DNA of 64,000 nt from contig NC_053042.1 of the NCBI RefSeq assembly GCF_003473485.1, positions 52,477,762-52,541,761 on the forward strand. Direction: 5' to 3'. The DNA is from Medicago truncatula (lineage: Eukaryota; Streptophyta; Magnoliopsida; Fabales; Fabaceae). Shown here one piece after another: positions 11,284 through 22,985 of this stretch. The number at the start of each line of letters is the position of its first letter. Position 1 is the stretch's first letter. A program made the position numbers and the translations under genes. The notes beneath the pieces were generated by a model that made no database searches, was not told where the DNA came from, and saw only the letters and a list, made by a program, of their open reading frames with translations.

Positions 11284-12802
11284 GATTTTATTTAACTTTT
11301 ATCGAACTCTAAATTATCAATTATTATTTCATAAAAAATAAAGGGTTGATTGTAAAATAATAATACTAACGAATCAAAATGAAGGAAGACTTGTGATGTA
11401 TGCTTTTAAAACATCTATAATGGAGATCTTCAATTTTGAGTACTTAAATGAATATTTAGATATTGAGTCTTAAATGGTTAAGACTTTATTATTGGGAATA
11501 GTCTTTGGCATTCTATTAAGATTTATGTCATCGATGTTCAATGCACGGGAGTCTGGTTATCGTTTTCATTTTATTTTTTTTGTCTTTCCTTTCCTTTTGA
11601 TAAAAAAAATATATCAATATAAAATATAAATTAAAGGGTATTAATTCAGCAAACTGAGCTAATCTAATATCTCATAATGCGACAAATCAAAATTAGAATT
11701 TTAGTCGAGAGAATGATTTACATTTGGTGTTTCGCATATCTTGCATATGATTGAAGAAATCTACCCAAAACTAAAAAATGTTAGATGTGTGTATGTGTAA
11801 AAGTTACGCCACAAATACATACTCCCTCCATCCTCTCTTGTTTTTTTTTTTTTTGGTACAAACTCCCCTCCATCCCTTATTAATATAAATATATAAACAT
11901 TTTAAAAAAATCAAATTTATTAAAAAAAGTTGTTGAAAAAATAAAATATGTGTGATTATTACTAAATTATCATCAGTATAAATGTATTCAATGTATATCA
12001 TAGCATTGATAATGGATATATTTGAAAAATGAATAATAAATGCATGTAAAAAATTGTAAATTATCTTATATATTTAAGGAGAAAGATTTTTTTTGTCAAA
12101 AATGGACAAAGAAATTTTGTATGTATTATTCTGATTAGGGAGTAGCTAATAATGTAATTTATTTTATCTTTGGTGTCATAAAAGTTACAAATTCAAAGAG
12201 ATGAGTAATTTAAAGACTTGAATATAATCATATTTATAGTTGTATATTTTGTCGTTTTATATCGTTAACATGTTATGAGTTTATTTATATTTTCATTCCT
12301 TTTGTTTTTATAGACTTTGAATTTTTATTGTATCAGTACTCTAACAATTTAAATGAATAAATACTGTTTATTTTTGTCAAAAAATGCCTTTTTTTTTTCT
12401 CACATATACAAAGACTTCATGCCAAATCCCTAAAAGGAAAAATCATGCCACATAATTGCATCTTCTAACAGATAATTTTACAGTTTACTTATTTGATGTC
12501 TATAATAACAAAAGTTTCACTCTTTTTACAAAAAAATTACATTATTTTATGACATTAAAAACATTTATTTATTTCCTCATAATTACATTACATTATCATA
12601 AATGGCTTTATAATCTCTAGTCGAACTTCTTTTCTTTTTTTTGTTACAAGTCGAACTTCAAATTAACCCAATATTTATATTTATTTATTTACTAGTAACT
12701 ACCAATAGTATTACTGTAGTTATACAAAGCCATTAAAAATAACAGAAAACTGAAATCTATTTATATTTCAACTGTTACGTTAACCACACAAACCACGGTG
12801 GT
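11284..12802. other. AT-rich intergenic DNA with a Stowaway-like fragment
   Basis: A Stowaway-like left end (CTCCCTCCATCC) lies near 11822, and a possible right end (ATTAGGGAGTA) lies near 12133. The inner sequence is interrupted and not clearly inverted, so the element is degenerate at best. The rest is low-complexity AT-rich DNA downstream of the LRR gene. No gene is supported. Confidence 0.4.
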
Positions 12803-13966
12803 CTATGTTCTTCCACGATAACCTCGTTTGCAAACGGAGCTGGGTTTCTGTGCCGGCGCGCACATCTGTGAAGAAACTGGACATACCTGCAGACAATTAT
12901 CCCCCAAGCTACCGGAAACCGTAGCTCCGGCAGCCAACAACGCCGGCGGCGGCTTGCCGTCAAAGAAGTTTCCATCCAAGAACAACCTCTTCATACTCTT
13001 TATCTGTCCATACTCCAATGGTATATTGCCACGTAGCGAGTTGTGACGAATCGACAAAAACGACAGCAATGGATATGCAGCGAGATTCGCGGGCGCGTAA
13101 CCTTGGATTCTGTTAAATCCTAAGTTCAATGCCACGAGATTGCTTTCTACACCACGTGCGGGTTTTGAGATCTGAATCCCCGTGAAACTGTTGTTTGCTA
13201 AATTCACTTGTTGCAGTGATGACAAAAGCAAGAACCATGTTTCAATTGTTCCGGTGAGAGCATTCTCGCTGAGCTCCACAACTTCTAATTGGTTAGATCC
13301 TTCAAAGGTTGTTTTTTGAAGAGGCCCGGATAAAGAATTTGCCTTGATTGCCAGTTCTAGTAAATTGGGTGGTAGTTTTGGGATCGAACCGGCGAGTTTA
13401 TTGAAGCTCAAATCGATTCTGTGAAGATTTATGAGAGAATTCAATGAGTTTGGGAGAGACCCAGTTAGGGAATTGTGTGAAAGATCAAGAGATTCAAGTG
13501 ATTTGAGTGAGATTATGGATGGAGGGATTGGACCAGAGAAGGAATTGGATCGGAGAGTTAAGGTTTTGAGGTTGGAAAGGGAAGAGATTGAAGAAGGAAT
13601 TGAGCCAAAGAAGTTGTTATCAGAGAGGTCTAGTGTGATGAGTTGGGTGAGTTTAGAGATGAGTGGCGTGAGTGAGCCTGAGTAGCTTGCAGGGTCTAGT
13701 GTGATTTGGTTGATGTGTGTGGAATCTGTGGTGCAGGTGAAACCACATAAGAAGTAAGTGCGACGAGGGTGTGAGCATGGATCAATGGTGAAGTTCCATG
13801 ATGCTACACATGACCATGGTGTGATGGATGAGGGTTTGATTGAAGCTTTGAAGGCTTTGAGAGCTTCAATGTCTGAGGGTGAAGTGAGGGATTGTACAAG
13901 GAAATTGGTGTCGAAAGTTGAAAGACAAATGGTGATAGTTATGCAAAGAAATAAGAGGTTTGGCAT
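12803..13966 (-). CDS. Secreted leucine-rich-repeat protein (no kinase)
   Basis: A single uninterrupted frame of 387 codons. Residues 1 to about 25 form a signal peptide, followed by an LRR N-terminal cap with the paired-Cys segment around WSCVASWNFTIDPC. About ten plant-type extracellular LRRs follow (consensus LxxLxLxxNxFxGxIPxxI), for example LITLDLSDNNFFGSIPSS and LESLDLSHNSLTGSLPNS. The protein ends in a Cys-rich cap (NCLQVCPVSSQMC) and a basic tail. There is no transmembrane helix or kinase, so it is probably an apoplastic LRR protein of the receptor-like or PGIL/DRT100-like group, possibly a partner in ligand recognition. The specific function is unknown. The ATG at 13966 directly precedes the signal peptide. 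Long open frames on the opposite strand mirror the LRR periodicity and are not genes. Confidence 0.9.
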   Translation of the reverse strand: MPNLLFLCITITICLSTFDTNFLVQSLTSPSDIEALKAFKASIKPSSITPWSCVASWNFTIDPCSHPRRTYFLCGFTCTTDSTHINQITLDPASYSGSLTPLISKLTQLITLDLSDNNFFGSIPSSISSLSNLKTLTLRSNSFSGPIPPSIISLKSLESLDLSHNSLTGSLPNSLNSLINLHRIDLSFNKLAGSIPKLPPNLLELAIKANSLSGPLQKTTFEGSNQLEVVELSENALTGTIETWFLLLSSLQQVNLANNSFTGIQISKPARGVESNLVALNLGFNRIQGYAPANLAAYPLLSFLSIRHNSLRGNIPLEYGQIKSMKRLFLDGNFFDGKPPPALLAAGATVSGSLGDNCLQVCPVSSQMCAPAQKPSSVCKRGYRGRT

Positions 13967-16900
13967 ATTGAAGCCTTGATGTGTTTGATATGATTTGGTT
14001 TTGTGTGTCTGAGAGACTAAAATAGGTTGTTTTGTTGATGGTTCATTAGCTGTTTTGCATTATTGTCGGTTAATGGTTGTTGTTTTGCTGGTATTTTAAG
14101 GAAGAAACGCCCCTAACTCAGATACTATTACTGATATTTTCAACAACTAATAAGTAATAAAAAAAAAAAAACTAAGTACATGGTGTAAAATGAGTGGCGA
14201 CAAATGCTGGTGCAAATAGAACCAAAATGTTTTTTCTACACGGTGGTATTCGACTTTTGTGGGTCTAAACTCTAAACAACACATCTCAAGTAGAAATTGA
14301 AGAAGGAAGAAAATTTCCTTCTAATATGTGGTGGGAGACATTGAGCTTTAAAACCAGAAAAAGAATGAGGACAACCTAGTTGACTAACATTGTTTGATTA
14401 CAGGTGCATTGCACTCAGGACATGTGTGTGAAACCTGTCCGCCTCACTTTTTTTTTTTTATCACAGTACCAAACAAACCAACAACTTTTCATGTAATATG
14501 ATATGATTGTAATTATCTAATCTAATACATATACATCATGATAGACAAAAAATAAACCTTATCAAGTAACATAAGCTATTATATATTCAATAATATAGTA
14601 ATTGAGTAATGGTTTTGGTTCACTTGTACCCAATAGAAAAAGGTTCGAGTTTACCTTAGTAGCTGCCAGCAGTGAGAGTAGTGAGTAGCTCAATTTTATG
14701 GAAAATGATTTTTTTTAGACAACTCTCTCTAAAATTTGATGGAAAAATTGTCTTATTAAGATTAGTTTATTTTAAATGACCAGTGGGTATGGAATCATAC
14801 TTTTTAATTTGTATAAGTGTTCCTAAATCCTAAGTATCCTTTGTTCTTTGAAGATCAATTATACTAAAATAATTGTAGATATTCCATTAGACAGCATAAC
14901 TAACTATTCTAAGAGGGAAGTTATAGCATGGACCACCATCACAGGTGCTTTATGATGGACAATCTTTATGCATTCAAATAGGTTTATTGATGTTAATATT
15001 TATGATGGACAATCCACACTAGATAACTTCCCCCCCACTCATTTCTCCTCCTCCACTTCCCTCCACAATCTCACATTGTCTCCCTCCAATCCTAACACAT
15101 CTTAGATGCCAACAACCTCAATGTTGCAACCTCTTCAACATTTTTCAAAGAAGGTTTATGGAATTAATCTCACATAGATCTTGATCTAACATATATGAGA
15201 GTTTTTGACATCCTTGAAGTTTAACAGTTGCGCACCGAAGACGTCGGCAACTATGTGGGGTAGATAGTGTGTAGTGGCATTCAGGGGGACCACTGTCAAT
15301 TGTCAAAGACGTCACATCGTCATTCTTTTTTTCTTTTTTTCAAAGTACGTGTTCTAATTGCATTTTAGAGTTATGAGTAATTTTACAATCTTCTTTTTAC
15401 ATGATTGTTGCTAACAGAAAGGTACAATCTATGGATTCTTCGCCACTAGCTACATCATCTTAAGGTCCATTCATGTGTCAAGAAAAAAATGTATTTATTT
15501 TGAGAAGTATTTTTCCGAACACACATTGAGATCAGGTGGAAAAAGAAGCTGCCTCATCTTATACTTTCTTTGTGCCTGCTGGGATTATTAAACCTCTAAT
15601 CTCGATGGTTTACACTTTGGAGATGGGGATGCCCAAAACATTGTGTGTGGAACTATCAAGCTCAAACACTTTCAAATTTGGGAAGGTGCTACCATGTGAA
15701 TATGTATCATAGAAATATTAGAATCATTTTCTAAAGGTATTTGAGTTTAATTACTAGTGTAAATGATTGAAGGATAAAAAGGTATTTTCTTAAAGTTTTG
15801 TCATTGTAGTTGTTTATAACTAACTTTTAAAAAAAAAATCTTCCTTAAAAAAAAACAATTCATAAATAAAATGGTAATATATATTGAAATGATTGGAGGA
15901 TAAAAAGGTAATTATCAGAAATTAAAAACAGTACTTTAATTCTTGTGCTTCACTTATATTGTTGGTAACGATCAACGCTAAAGAGGAGTAAAAATTCTCT
16001 TCATTTCCTTTCGCAAATTATCCTCTCCATTGGGAAAATTATAATTTTTTTTTGAAGGATTAGAAAAATTATAAATGTTTTGTAGTGTATAAAAAAAATT
16101 GAATTTGTCCTGAGTTTAGTTCAACTTGATATAGACAATGCATAATATATGCATGGTACAGGGTTCAGACCCCTGCCACCATAAAAAAAAAAAATTATTT
16201 AATGTCACACATATTTGTTTTTTTTTTCTTTCACAAAAACAAAACGATATTCATTTGTTTGTTTTTAGAACATCGTTCAATGTTTTTTTATGTGAACATC
16301 GTTCAATGTTCTATAAACATAAATGATGAATTTGCAAAAAAAACTCGCATCCAAGTGAATAACAACAATGACAAAATACCTATAAATAATATGATAAAAT
16401 TAAAGTGACTGAAATACTCATGCCTTCAGATATGTAATGTTGATGCCTAGATCATTTATTGAATGAACGATCTTGCAATAGGAATCAAATAAACAGCACA
16501 TAAGACGGCAAACAACGCAACTAAGTATATGAAAATAATTTATTTAGATTGAAATAGACTGACAGAGATGAAGAAGAGTTGTCTCAAATAAAAAAAAAAA
16601 AATTGACTCAAAACCACCTCATCAATAAATAAAATGGAAGAGAGGACATAGAGACAAAAAAAACTATGGGTTTTGCAGCGGCCAAATTCCGCCGTAACCA
16701 TTTGCAATGGCGTTTTTTACGTGAACATTAATTCCGCACCAAGTGCACTTTGCGTGGGCTTTTTTGCGCTTTGCATGTGAAACTGTTCCACACAAATTCC
16801 ATACATTCTTGTAGTGGGAGGAGCTAAGCCAGGCGAGGATTCACTTAACAAAAAACAGATTTTTTTATTTGTTGTATTTTTAAAACTACGGAAATGGAGG

Positions 16901-19263
16901 AAACATAGAGAACAGAAAATGGGGAAAAAAATTTAACTCGTTAAAATGTTAGGTCGTATGCGACTTGATTACTTTGCAATATAATTTAAATTTTTTATTT
17001 CGTTTAATTAATGGCTACAATTATATCAAGGATATTATTCAAAGAACATTTTAATTTTTTGGTTGACCTCTTTAAAAAAAATGTCTGGCCTATTAAACAA
17101 CACAATTTAATATTTATAGGATCAACCCAATTAAAATAACACATAAAATCTAATTATTATAAATTATAAAAATATCATATTTCAAAATTAATGACAAATT
17201 TTTTTGTTTGTAATTTAAATAGTACCTCAAAATAAATGAAGGTAAAATATTAATAAAATTTTTTAAAAGATTCAAATAATTCATTTTTTTTATACGGATA
17301 GAAAAATTGAATGTTTTGAATTTTAAATATCTTTTATTTATATGATATAATATACTTCAATATTTGTTTGTTTCTATCTTTTTTTGGTTGGTTTAGTTGT
17401 TTCCTTTAATTAAGGGTTATAATTAACGCTATTATTTAATTTGTTTTCTTTTTCCTTCTTATCCATCAAATGAGATCTTTTCATTCTAAATAAATGAGAC
17501 ATTTTAACCTTTATGAAATCATTCTAATTTAAATTAAATGACATATTAATTACTTTTAAATTGCTTTATTATTATTATCCTTAATAAAAGTAAAAAAATA
17601 TATATATATGTGAACTATATAAAATTATTAAGTATACAAATATAAGAAACTTTCGTGTTAATATAATTCATCTTGGCTTGTTAATAATATCAAATACGTG
17701 AAACTTAGAAAGAAAAAAAGAAAACAAAAAGAAAAAAACCACGGCATTGAGACAAAAGATTGAAAAGAATACAATTTTTTATTGAAATTGTGTGTGGAAT
17801 TGCTTGCAAATGGATGTTATTTATAATGCAGTGTAGATAAGCAAAATTAACAATATTTTTAATAGTCCCTGAAAAAATTATTTAATAGTAACTATCTAAT
17901 TGACAAATCAAAGGAGAAAAAAAGTCATATATTAATTGTCAAATAAATGAGATGAATTGACACTTAAATGATAATGTCCTATATTGTCAAAAAAATAAAA
18001 ATAAACCATGATGGCATGATTATTGATCAATGGTTGATTGAAGCTTTTGATACATTCTATTGAAGAAACTATGTTAAGTGAAAATCCGTCATAGTAAAAC
18101 ATGATGAAGTTAAGATGTCTTCTTATAAGAAAAGGTTTGTCCAAATTAGATTTTTTTTTTGTCCAAATTTGATGATGTGAACCAATTGTATGCAACCTTT
18201 AGGATGATGTTTAACATGTCCAGAGATGTGTTTAAAAGCATCAATTAGGATTTATCAAATAAGAGCTCATGTGTAATATATCATTTGTGCAAGACAAAAA
18301 TTCATAAAATAAATTTAGATAAAGGCTAAATCAATTTATTGAGATTAGTTTTTCGACATATCAATTCATTAAAAATATTCAATTAACCTAAGGTATCTAA
18401 ACTCTAACATCTTGATTCTATATCAAATACAAAACATTGTCTTCACTAAAAATTATATTGTTGATGTTGAACGTCTTGAAGTCGTTGAATGTAGACACAT
18501 GCTCTCCAATGAGACCCTGAGTAGTATCAACAATTAACAATTAGATACAAATAAAAAAGAAAATCAACCCTATAATTTACAACAATTAGATAAAAATATT
18601 TATTACTTATAGGTCTTAAAGAGTGGACACTCGTTAACATTTCCCTAAGTTTAAATCTTTTTATACTCCCCAAAATATTCAAAGCCTTTAAAGATGATAG
18701 GAAATTGAGAAGATCCTAACTCTTAGAAAATGTAACATTAAATAAGTTTAAATCTTCGGATCTTTAAATCTTTGGATCTTGATGGAAATGTAACATTTTG
18801 AATGAAACACTATAACAATCACCTCTAAAACACTGGTTAAAGATCAAATATAATAAGAATAACTTAAAACTTATCTAGTCAAACTGAGTGTAAAAATATA
18901 TTTTTATAAGGTAAAATTTACTTCTTTTGCATGTAGACCCTTTTTTCTTTTTCTTCTTTTGTACAATAAGAAATAGAGACAAAATGATGTTTCATCTCCT
19001 TTTGTTTGTTTTTGTTGAGAGAATGATGTTTCATCTCCTTAAACATACTATTAGTATAATATTTGTTTTTGAACATCACATCTTCCCGCACTTTTTTTTT
19101 AAGGGGCATGCATATTCTGATCTCCTTTTAATTTTTTAGGTCCTGTAAACGAGAGCCTTCAGATCACTCTTTAAGCCTGTTAAAATAAGTAATTATTCTT
19201 TTAAAAGTAAAATATTTCAATCTCCAATGCATTGATTACACGCATTTTTATAAATACTTGCTA
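13967..19263. other. Gene-free AT-rich region, about 5.3 kb
   Basis: No coding region is supported. Noted within it: a B-box-like GGGTTCAGACCCCTG followed by an A-run at about 16160-16193, which could be a decayed SINE end; a moderately GC-rich stretch at 16670-16800 (GCGGCCAAATTCCGCCG); and a phrase AAAGAGTGGACACTCGTTAA at about 18618 that recurs in variant form near 19940. The bulk is low-complexity AT DNA. Confidence 0.45.
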
Positions 19264-19271
19264 CTTACAGC

Positions 19272-19925
19272 TAGAGCTGTCAAAACGGGCGGGCCGGGCC
19301 AAAAAGTCCGGTTGACAAAACGGGCTTGAAATATACTACCCGAGCCCGGCCCTACACGGGCTAAACGGGCCGGCCCGTATTAAAAATTATATTTTTTTTA
19401 TTTAAAAAAAATACTATAAAACACTACTATAATTTTTTTATAAATAATATTTTTAATATGTTTAAATAATGTCTAGCACAAAAGTAAATTGTAAACATTT
19501 TCCTACAAACGTCGTAAACTAAAACGACGAGAAAAATGATTTTAAATAAATTAGATATGTTATGGTTATAGATATTTATATATTCGATCTTTAAAACTAT
19601 AAATAACGAAATGAATAAATATAATTTTATATTACATTTATATTTGTGTTAATTCATTGAATTTTCACTTTTGTTTTTTACTTTGATAATCAACTAAGTA
19701 AATAATTATTTGAAAAATATATATAATTTATAGAATTTTTTTTTGTTATGCGGGCTAACGGGCTACCCGCGGCCCATTCGGGCTAGCCCTAACGGGTACC
19801 GGGCTTTTAAGGGTCGGGCTAAAAAGCCCTATTAAAATTCGGGCTCAATATTTTAGGCCCAAGCCCTATATTTATTCGGGCTAAACGGGACGGCCCATAC
19901 GGGCCGGCCCGTTTTGACAGCTCTA
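19272..19925. mobile_element. hAT non-autonomous element, 654 bp, exact 8-bp TSD
   Basis: The terminal inverted repeats are TAGAGCTGTCAAAACGGGC and the exact complement GCCCGTTTTGACAGCTCTA. CTTACAGC lies directly outside both ends (19264-19271 and 19926-19933), the 8-bp duplication of the hAT superfamily. Subterminal regions are packed with CGGGC/GCCCG motifs in both orientations, while the interior is AT-rich and non-coding. The perfect TSD suggests fairly recent insertion. Confidence 0.92.
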
Positions 19926-20212
19926 CTTACAGCCTTTAAAGAGTGGCCTGATGACACTCGTTAACATTTCCATATTTTTTTTTACCACTGCATTAACGAG
20001 AACCTCTTTAGCTATAAAGAAAATTGCAGTTCACACATGTTATAGGACTAAGAAACACCAGTAAAATACCCACTCTGCAGTTAACTGCCGAGGAAAAATA
20101 AAACCTGCTGCAGTTAACTGCATAGGAAAACCTCGGCTGTTAACTAGCGAGGAAAATGAAAACCCAAATTAACATCATCATCATCGTACATGTAGCTTTG
20201 AGATTTAAGTGA

Positions 20213-20358
20213 AGTTTTGTTTCAAATTAAGTTTTTTTTAGGAATTAATTGTTTCAAATTAAGGGTTTTCGCGATTGGACATTGCAGAGTTTTGTTTTAA
20301 ATTAAGTTTTTTTTAGGAATTAATTGTTTCAAATTAAGTTTTTTCGCGATTGGACGAT
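20213..20358. repeat. Tandem duplication, unit about 75-80 bp
   Basis: Two adjacent copies of a unit starting near GTTTTGTTTCAAATTAAG and ending with TTTTCGCGATTGGAC plus TTGCAG. The copies differ at a few positions. It lies inside the large foldback element. Confidence 0.75.
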
Positions 20359-20734
20359 TGCAGTAGGAGCAAGTCCTACTTCTTCTTTCAAACCAATGAA
20401 GTGTTCTGGAAAAGAATGAGAATCCACTATTTGTGTATCATGCAATTCATGACTTTCTCCTTCAGAGAACAAAAATGAAAAGCCTCTGTGCCTATCATTT
20501 ACAACCAAAAGTATCATTATCATCCCTCCTAGTTTGATGGGTTTATGAAGAAAATTTGAAATAACAACAAGACTAATGAAAAAACATACCTAAAGTCTAA
20601 ATTTGAAGAAGCAAAGATGGACAAAAACTGATTGACAGATATACCCAATTTTCCTCGGTATGTATGATGATGATGATAATTATGGGTATTTGTTTTCCTC
20701 ATTTTTTTTTTCTGACCCAATTTTGCTCCCAGAG

Positions 20735-20788
20735 GGAGTCGAATCAGGCGCGTATGAGACATTGCCATTCTCTGTTGCCACTAAGGCA
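20735..20788 (-). other. tRNA-like Pol III box module (copy C)
   Basis: On the minus strand an A-box-like TGCCTTAGTGGCAACA (from 20788) is followed about 40 bases later by a B-box-like GATTCGACTCC (20745-20735). The spacing matches internal tRNA promoters. It is one of four such modules in two related foldback elements. Whether it is transcribed is unknown. Confidence 0.55.
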
Positions 20789-21199
20789 TTGTACATTTGA
20801 TGTTAATTTTCGCATCCAATAATATATATACCATTTTTAAAATCAGTTTCACACACCATGAGACATGAACCATCCAATTTTTCATTTTTGTTCCCTCAAA
20901 AAAAAAAATCATTTTTGTTTTTTTAATATAAGTCTTATAAAAAAAAAAATATAGGGTCCCCATGAGCTTATTTCATTTGGTAAGGGATAATGCATAATAT
21001 GTGGGCACGGACACCTCACTTATTAAATAAATATAGGAGATTTTATAATTTTAATTGGATTATAGATTTTATTTTGAAAAATTACTCGAATATGAACAAA
21101 ATCTAGATTTTATTTTGAATGTATATATCTTGAAATAATATATATATATATCATTTCGTCGGATAATTTATCGGTGAAAAATATAGATTTCGTCGGATA

Positions 21200-21290
21200 A
21201 TAATATATATATATATATATATCGGTGAAAAAAATTATTTTGTCGGATAATTTTTCACCGATAAATTATATATATATATATATATATTCA
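21200..21290. repeat. Paired (AT)n microsatellites in a palindrome
   Basis: Two AT runs (about 21200-21222 and 21266-21288) separated by inverted copies of TCGGATAATTT..ATCGGTGAAAA. The same arrangement occurs at about 34370-34440 and 34850-34925. These are the centre of the foldback family. Confidence 0.7.
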
Positions 21291-21356
21291 TCGGATATCC
21301 TAAATTATCCAATAAAAAAACAAAATGAAAAAACTGGATGGTTCATGTCTCATGGT

Positions 21357-21961
21357 TAGAGGTGTCAAATGGGCCGGCCCGGGCCCGCGAGGCCCGAAAC
21401 CCGGCCCGACCCGTTTTTGATTGGGCCGTGAATTCTAGAGCCCGATCCGGCCCGGCCCGACCCGGGTGGGCCATGGGCCAGCCCGGCCTGGCCCGTTTAT
21501 GTTTTATTTTAAAAATTTATTCACTTTTTTTTATGTATTTTCTTATGTATTAGTTACTCACCATTATTTTTTTGCTAAAATATGATTGGATGGATATAAA
21601 AATATAAATAATTTTTACATTAACATTGAATAATAATTAAACTCTAGATTATTCTTTCAATTAAATCAAATTAATAACTTACAAACTGTAAGCTAAATTC
21701 ATTCATATTTATTAAGTTTATTTATTTAAATATTTTTTTTAAATAAATTTTAAATTAGTTGATAATTTTTTTAAAAAATATGTTGTTTTTTAACAAAAAT
21801 AAAATGAAATATGGGCCAATGGGCCGGCCCAACTTTTGTATGGCCCAAATGGGCTTGGGCCGAAAAAGCCCGAGTGCATTTTTGGTTAGTTTTATAGGCC
21901 CGGCCCAAAAATATAGGCCCATGGGCCGGCCCATGATCCCAACCTATTTTTGACAGCTCTA
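21357..21961. mobile_element. hAT non-autonomous element, 605 bp, nested, exact 8-bp TSD
   Basis: The element starts TAGAGGTGTCAAATGGGCC and ends TTTTGACAGCTCTA. CTCATGGT flanks it on both sides (21349-21356 and 21962-21969). Subterminal GGGCC/GGCCC motifs are abundant. Its ends match those of the element at 19272-19925, so the two belong to related hAT groups. Removing it and one TSD restores the foldback arm CATGGTGTGTGAAACTGG, so it inserted after the host element was in place. Confidence 0.92.
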
Positions 21962-22035
21962 CTCATGGTGTGTGAAACTGGTTTTAAAAATGGTATATAT
22001 ATTATTGGATGCGAAAATTAACATCAAATGTACAT

Positions 22036-22047
22036 TGGTTTAGTGGC
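22036..22047 (+). other. tRNA-like Pol III module remnant (copy D, A-box only)
   Basis: The A-box TGGTTTAGTGGC is kept, but the sequence departs from the other copies after GCGCC, where the B-box should follow. A unit starting TTGACACGTGTCAAAATCTG begins instead, so the module is truncated by rearrangement. Confidence 0.5.
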
Positions 22048-22077
22048 AACACAGAATGACAATGTCCCATATGCGCC

Positions 22078-22308
22078 TTGACACGTGTCAAAATCTGCCA
22101 TTCCCGCCATTTCAATTGGTGGTAATGGCCCACTACAGGACAAAAAAAAAAAATTAAAAAATGTGAAATTTTCTCAATTTTCTGAATACACTACATGACA
22201 AAACAAAAAACGGTTAGTCTTGACACGTGTCAAAATCTGCCATTCCCGCCATTTCAATTGGCGGTAATGGCCCACTACAGGATAAAAAAAATTAAAAAAT
22301 GTGAAAGT
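22078..22308. repeat. Tandem direct repeat, about 90 bp unit at 141 bp spacing
   Basis: CTTGACACGTGTCAAAATCT and about 70 following bases (including CATTCCCGCCATTTCAATTGG) occur at 22078 and again at 22219. The two copies are nearly identical. CCCGCCATTT phrases also occur in the related element at 34087 and 35190. Confidence 0.8.
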
Positions 22309-22569
22309 TGGTTATTTATGTCATTAATTCTTATAGGGGTCGGAATTGTTTTGGGAAACAGGGTCAGAAAAAAAAATCTTTTCCTCGGTAGTTAAGAACC
22401 GAGGTTTTCCTCGGCAGTTAATTGCAGGCGGTTTTATTTTTCCTCGACAGTTAACTGCAGAAAGGATATTTTGGGGTTTTAGTGGTGTTTCTTAGCCCTA
22501 TATTATGTGTAAACAACAATTTTCAGCTGTAAAAGACATGAGTTTTTTATTTTATTTTTTAACTCAACC

Positions 22570-22985
22570 TTATAACATAATTTTCTCTTCAGTAACATTT
22601 CGGCTAAAGGAAATTTCTGAATTGTCCAGATTAATCGGTTGGTCTGAAGCTAACTGGTATAGATCTAGGATTTTATTCACCGCATGTGCATCATGGAGAG
22701 AATAGAAAAGATGACTGATGGTTGGAGCGCCTCTTCCTATGCTTATACCATGCAAAGCCATTTCTTCCTGAGCTTTGATTAATAAACCCGAGAACACTTT
22801 GTACAAATTATAAACGAGTAAGGCAATAAAGGATCCTCTTAGCGGAGTCCACGTCGGGGAGAGAAGCTTTGACACCGCAAACGACACATTTCAAAATAAG
22901 ATTTTACCATTTTTGTGAAAAACTCCCATTCAATAAGGTCATACGCTTTTCCCACCATGTCTTGCTCAAGTCCCACATAACCTTT
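22570..22985 (-). pseudogene. LINE reverse-transcriptase remnant
   Basis: Read on the minus strand, the pieces include KAYDLIEWEFF (around 22930-22970), then SPTWTPLRGSF, GISIGRGAPTISHLF and ASDQPINLDNSEISFSRNV. These are recognisable blocks of a plant non-LTR retrotransposon reverse transcriptase. The region where the catalytic FADD should follow SHLF is deleted, and frames shift between blocks. It is a dead fragment abutting the foldback element. Confidence 0.72.

Larger units (their letters stand above)
20010..22540. mobile_element. Large composite foldback element, Mutator-like family (about 2.5 kb)
   Basis: The outer ends are inverted copies over at least 115 bp. The left reads GGACTAAGAAACACCAGT, and the right complement reads GGGCTAAGAAACACCACT. 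Both continue with repeated CAGTTAACTGCCGAGG phrases. Weaker inverted similarity continues outward to roughly 20010 and 22540. I could not fix an exact TSD. Inside is a second inverted pair (about 20720-20960 and 21965-22075) homologous to the arms of the element at 33896-35418, including tRNA-like modules. A hAT element is nested at 21357-21961, and an 80-bp tandem duplication lies at 20213-20358. Class is inferred from the related copy, which has a 9-bp TSD. Confidence 0.65.

Noticed and set aside
12828..13979. Three plus-strand frames opposite the LRR gene
   Set aside because: They are mirror frames of the LRR periodicity on the other strand; the minus-strand reading gives a complete, well-known domain layout.
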